5,813 bases of DNA from contig CAZVFV010000041.1 of NCBI GenBank assembly GCA_964626625.1, forward strand, positions 1 through 5,813, given 5' to 3'. Positions 4,751 through 5,813 of this stretch are shown one piece after another; positions within the stretch are counted from its first letter, which is position 1, and each line of letters begins with the position of its first letter. The stretch comes from CAYZPE01 sp964626625 (lineage in GTDB: Bacteria; Patescibacteriota; Minisyncoccia; Phycocordibacterales; CAYZPE01). A program made the position numbers and the translations under genes. Under the pieces are notes generated by a model. The model did no database searches. It had not been told where the DNA came from and saw only the letters and a list, made by a program, of their open reading frames with translations.

Positions 4751-5201
4751 ATTTTATAGTGTTATCTGTCAATACAACCTCTGTTTTTTTAAGCATCCTC
4801 CATCCATACAAGCCCGCGAGCACTCCTCCAATTAAATCCATAATTATGTCCAAATATGTGTCTGACCAATACCCCTTCTTATTTGCAACAGTAATACCAT
4901 TTACATATTCAAAAACCTCCCAAGAAATTCCAATGAACACAACTGCGCACAAAACAAAAAACATTGTCTGCCTTTTGTTTAATTTCCAATCTTCTAAAAG
5001 ATAATTTCCAAGCCATAACACAGCAAGACCAACCCACAGACCACCTAAAAAATGTGTGAGAATATCAAACCAAAAAAACTTCCAGTACCAAAAATAATTC
5101 ATCCCTGTAATATGCAAAAACGCAATCAGAACAAGAACTCCAAACATTTCTTTAAATAATGGTTTTCGTAACATTAGACCTAATGATATCGTTCTCGGCA
5201 T
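4743..5201 (-). CDS. Small polytopic membrane protein, VanZ/YjdF-like pattern
   Basis: About 152 residues from ATG 5201. Four hydrophobic helices are visible: GVLVLIAFLHITGMNYFWYW, ILTHFLGGLWVGLAVLWLG, MFFVLCAVVFIGISWEVFEYV and IIMDLIGGVLAGLYGWRM. Polar residues in or near helices (D and H of FDILTH, E of WEVFEY, the D residues of SDTYLDIIMDLIGG) recall VanZ-like and DUF2238/YjdF membrane proteins, but I cannot assign a family or reaction. Start is uncertain. TTG at 5210 lies inside the 6S-type terminator. ATG 5201 directly follows its T-tract with no ribosome binding site. ATG 5174, preceded by AGGT, would give 143 residues. Its last eight bases overlap the nuclease gene start, so both are one operon. 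Expression may depend on read-through from the upstream RNA gene. Confidence 0.75.
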   Translation of the reverse strand: MPRTISLGLMLRKPLFKEMFGVLVLIAFLHITGMNYFWYWKFFWFDILTHFLGGLWVGLAVLWLGNYLLEDWKLNKRQTMFFVLCAVVFIGISWEVFEYVNGITVANKKGYWSDTYLDIIMDLIGGVLAGLYGWRMLKKTEVVLTDNTIKYE

Positions 5202-5235
5202 AAAAAACAAAACGCTTCGCCGAAGCGAAGCGTTT
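5202..5235 (-). terminator. Intrinsic terminator of the 6S-like RNA
   Basis: On the minus strand, an 11-bp stem AAACGCTTCGC / GCGAAGCGTTT (5210-5235) is capped by a UUCG tetraloop closed by C-G, followed by TGTTTTTT. Direction is set by the T-run, which lies only on the minus side. It ends just before the membrane-protein ATG. Confidence 0.85.
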
Positions 5236-5380
5236 GAGACAATTTTGTAGTTATCCTAGCATAATGCCAGGTGGGTATTCTCAGTAAGAGAACGTTGGAA
5301 TATCTTGCGATGCTCCTTGGCTCTCAAACAATATTGAATTCCCTGATGATGGGTTAACTTGGAATAACTACGAACTGTCT
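5202..5380 (-). ncRNA. ssrS: Probable 6S RNA (RNA polymerase-binding regulatory RNA)
   Basis: An ORF-free unit of about 179 nt with its own promoter and terminator. RNA position 1 is base 5380. The ends pair: 1-8 with 137-144, then 10-20 with 125-134 (one bulged U), 18 bp in all. Then comes an open central bubble (21-37 against 109-124). GGGAAUUC (38-45) pairs with GAAUACCC (101-108) around one A-A mismatch. An apical arm has GAGAGC/GUUCUC (56-61, 88-93), GGAG/UUCC (65-68, 81-84) and AUC/GAU with a GCAA loop. The 3' bubble strand reads ACCCACCUGG and can form its own hairpin (110-126). Closed ends, central bubble, 3'-strand hairpin and length match 6S RNA, which traps sigma70 holoenzyme by mimicking an open promoter. 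The ncRNA call is firm; the 6S identity rests on architecture and the ACCCACCU segment. Confidence 0.7.
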
Positions 5381-5386
5381 TCCTCT

Positions 5387-5413
5387 ATTATACTCCTCTT
5401 TTTATACTTTCAA
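5387..5413 (-). promoter_or_regulatory. Promoter of the 6S-like RNA
   Basis: On the minus strand, TTGAAA (5408-5413), a 15-base spacer and a perfect TATAAT (5387-5392). The predicted start, six bases after the -10, is A at 5380, exactly the base that begins the closing stem of the RNA. The short spacer is the only flaw. Confidence 0.65.
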
Positions 5414-5526
5414 GAGAATAAATATAGTGTGAAACATCCTATGAAAAAGTAAAGAATCATCTCCGTTCTATGGCTTTACCTCTCGGTAAATAAATCACTT
5501 AGAGACAAGTCCTTCTAAGTTTATTG
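5414..5526. other. Non-coding spacer with two small hairpins
   Basis: No ORF or RNA gene is recognised. Two short stems are visible: TTTACC-TCTC-GGTAAA (5475-5490) and ACTTAGA / TCTAAGT (5497-5520, 10-base loop). Neither has a convincing T-tract. A plus-strand TATAGT at 5423-5428 has no good -35. Confidence 0.45.
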
Positions 5527-5681
5527 CGATTAGGGAGAATACTCCGAAGCTCTGCTTCGGAGTTCGATCCGTACATACAAAAAGAGTCGGCGAAGCCGAT
5601 ACATATTCAACAAAGTTTTCCCTGTTGCTTCGCCTCATATCTCGTCTATTGTAGTGAAGATAGGACGAGGCAAAACTTTAT
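5527..5681 (+). repeat. Structured dispersed element, copy B (three hairpins)
   Basis: 155 bases matching copy A at 1861-2016 in order and orientation. Hairpin 1: CTCCGAAGC (5542-5550) with GCTTCGGAG (5554-5562). Hairpin 2: TCGGC (5587-5591) with GCCGA (5595-5599), GAA loop, shorter than in copy A. Hairpin 3: TCTCGTC (5640-5646) with GACGAGG (5664-5670). The last 23 bases are identical to copy A. Flanks of the two copies are unrelated, so the unit itself is what has been copied. Its right end supplies the stop codon (5678-5680) of the minus-strand gene entering from the window edge. Strand is arbitrary. Confidence 0.8.
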
Positions 5682-5813
5682 TCCAAAATACCATCTAAAT
5701 TAACATCATAAAGTATTTGTTCTTGAATAAGACGATACTCAATAATTTCATTTTTTGAAAACCAATGTGGAATTTCTTTTTCTGCTTCAATGACATTTCC
5801 AGAGGCATGCACC
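5678..5813 (-). CDS. C-terminal fragment of an unrecognised protein
   Basis: A 44-codon open reading frame runs from the window edge to a TAA at 5678-5680, so the 5' part lies outside. The visible residues begin VHASGNVIEAEKEIPHW and end YDVNLDGILE. They are acidic and soluble, with a predicted helix around NEIIEYRLIQEQILY and no membrane segment. I do not recognise the family. Codon use is AT-rich like the neighbours, supporting a real gene. The last codon and stop lie inside structured repeat copy B, so the present C-terminus may have been set by that element. No terminator with a T-tract follows before the 6S promoter. Confidence 0.55.
   Translation of the reverse strand, partial: VHASGNVIEAEKEIPHWFSKNEIIEYRLIQEQILYDVNLDGILE

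Noticed and set aside
5202..5380. tmRNA, SRP RNA or RNase P RNA as identity of the small RNA
   Set aside because: There is no tRNA-like domain or tag frame, no SRP GGAAG/GNRA apical signature with partner loop, and it is far too short for RNase P.
5563..5570. tRNA T-loop-like TTCGATCC in repeat copy B
   Set aside because: No acceptor, D or anticodon arm can be drawn around it, and copy A has CTCGATCC in an equivalent internal loop. It belongs to the repeat structure.
1861..5681. Insertion sequence or CRISPR origin for the repeats
   Set aside because: There is no transposase, no terminal inverted repeats, no visible target duplications and no regular spacer array.
1..5813. UGA recoding as in some CPR lineages
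   Set aside because: No gene here ends in TGA, but none contains an in-frame TGA either, so the standard code explains everything.

Overview
The window looks like chromosomal DNA of a Patescibacteria/CPR bacterium, most likely a Parcubacteria-type lineage. I infer this from low GC, compact genes with little Shine-Dalgarno signal, IF3/L35/L20 sequences of the CPR type (IF3 opening RTNEKIRSPELRVIG, L35 opening MKTNKSY), and small accessory membrane and periplasmic proteins. No tool was run. The standard bacterial code fits: stops are TAA or TAG and no in-frame TGA is needed.

Layout. 32-532 (-) is a membrane-anchored cupredoxin-fold protein whose usual metal ligands look replaced. 675-857 (+) is csrA, with its own promoter, a strong ribosome binding site and a terminator. 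937-1638 (-) is a six-helix ferric-reductase-like b-type cytochrome. 1725-1817 (+) is a 30-residue protein with eight cysteines, metallothionein-like, too short for ordinary gene calling. 1861-2016 is copy A of a structured repeat. 2100-3291 (+) is infC-rpmI-rplT, with an extra promoter before rpmI and a 17-bp hairpin terminator shared with the convergent gene. 3341-4750 (-) is a beta-CASP metallo-beta-lactamase RNA nuclease, coupled by an 8-base overlap to an upstream membrane protein (4743-5201, -). 5202-5380 (-) has no ORF but holds an apparent 6S RNA gene: consensus -10, about 179 nt, ends that pair with each other, a central bubble, and a UUCG-capped terminator. 5527-5681 is copy B of the structured repeat. 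5678-5813 (-) is the C-terminal end of an unrecognised gene.

How the parts fit. Two global post-transcriptional or transcriptional regulators (CsrA and the 6S-like RNA), a translation operon and an RNA nuclease share the window with a small metal/redox set (cupredoxin-like protein, haem-b membrane protein, Cys-rich microprotein). The least explained items are the two ~155-nt repeat copies, whose first hairpin differs by three double compensatory substitutions, the 6S-like RNA, and the Cys-rich microprotein with a perfect inverted repeat at its predicted transcription start.
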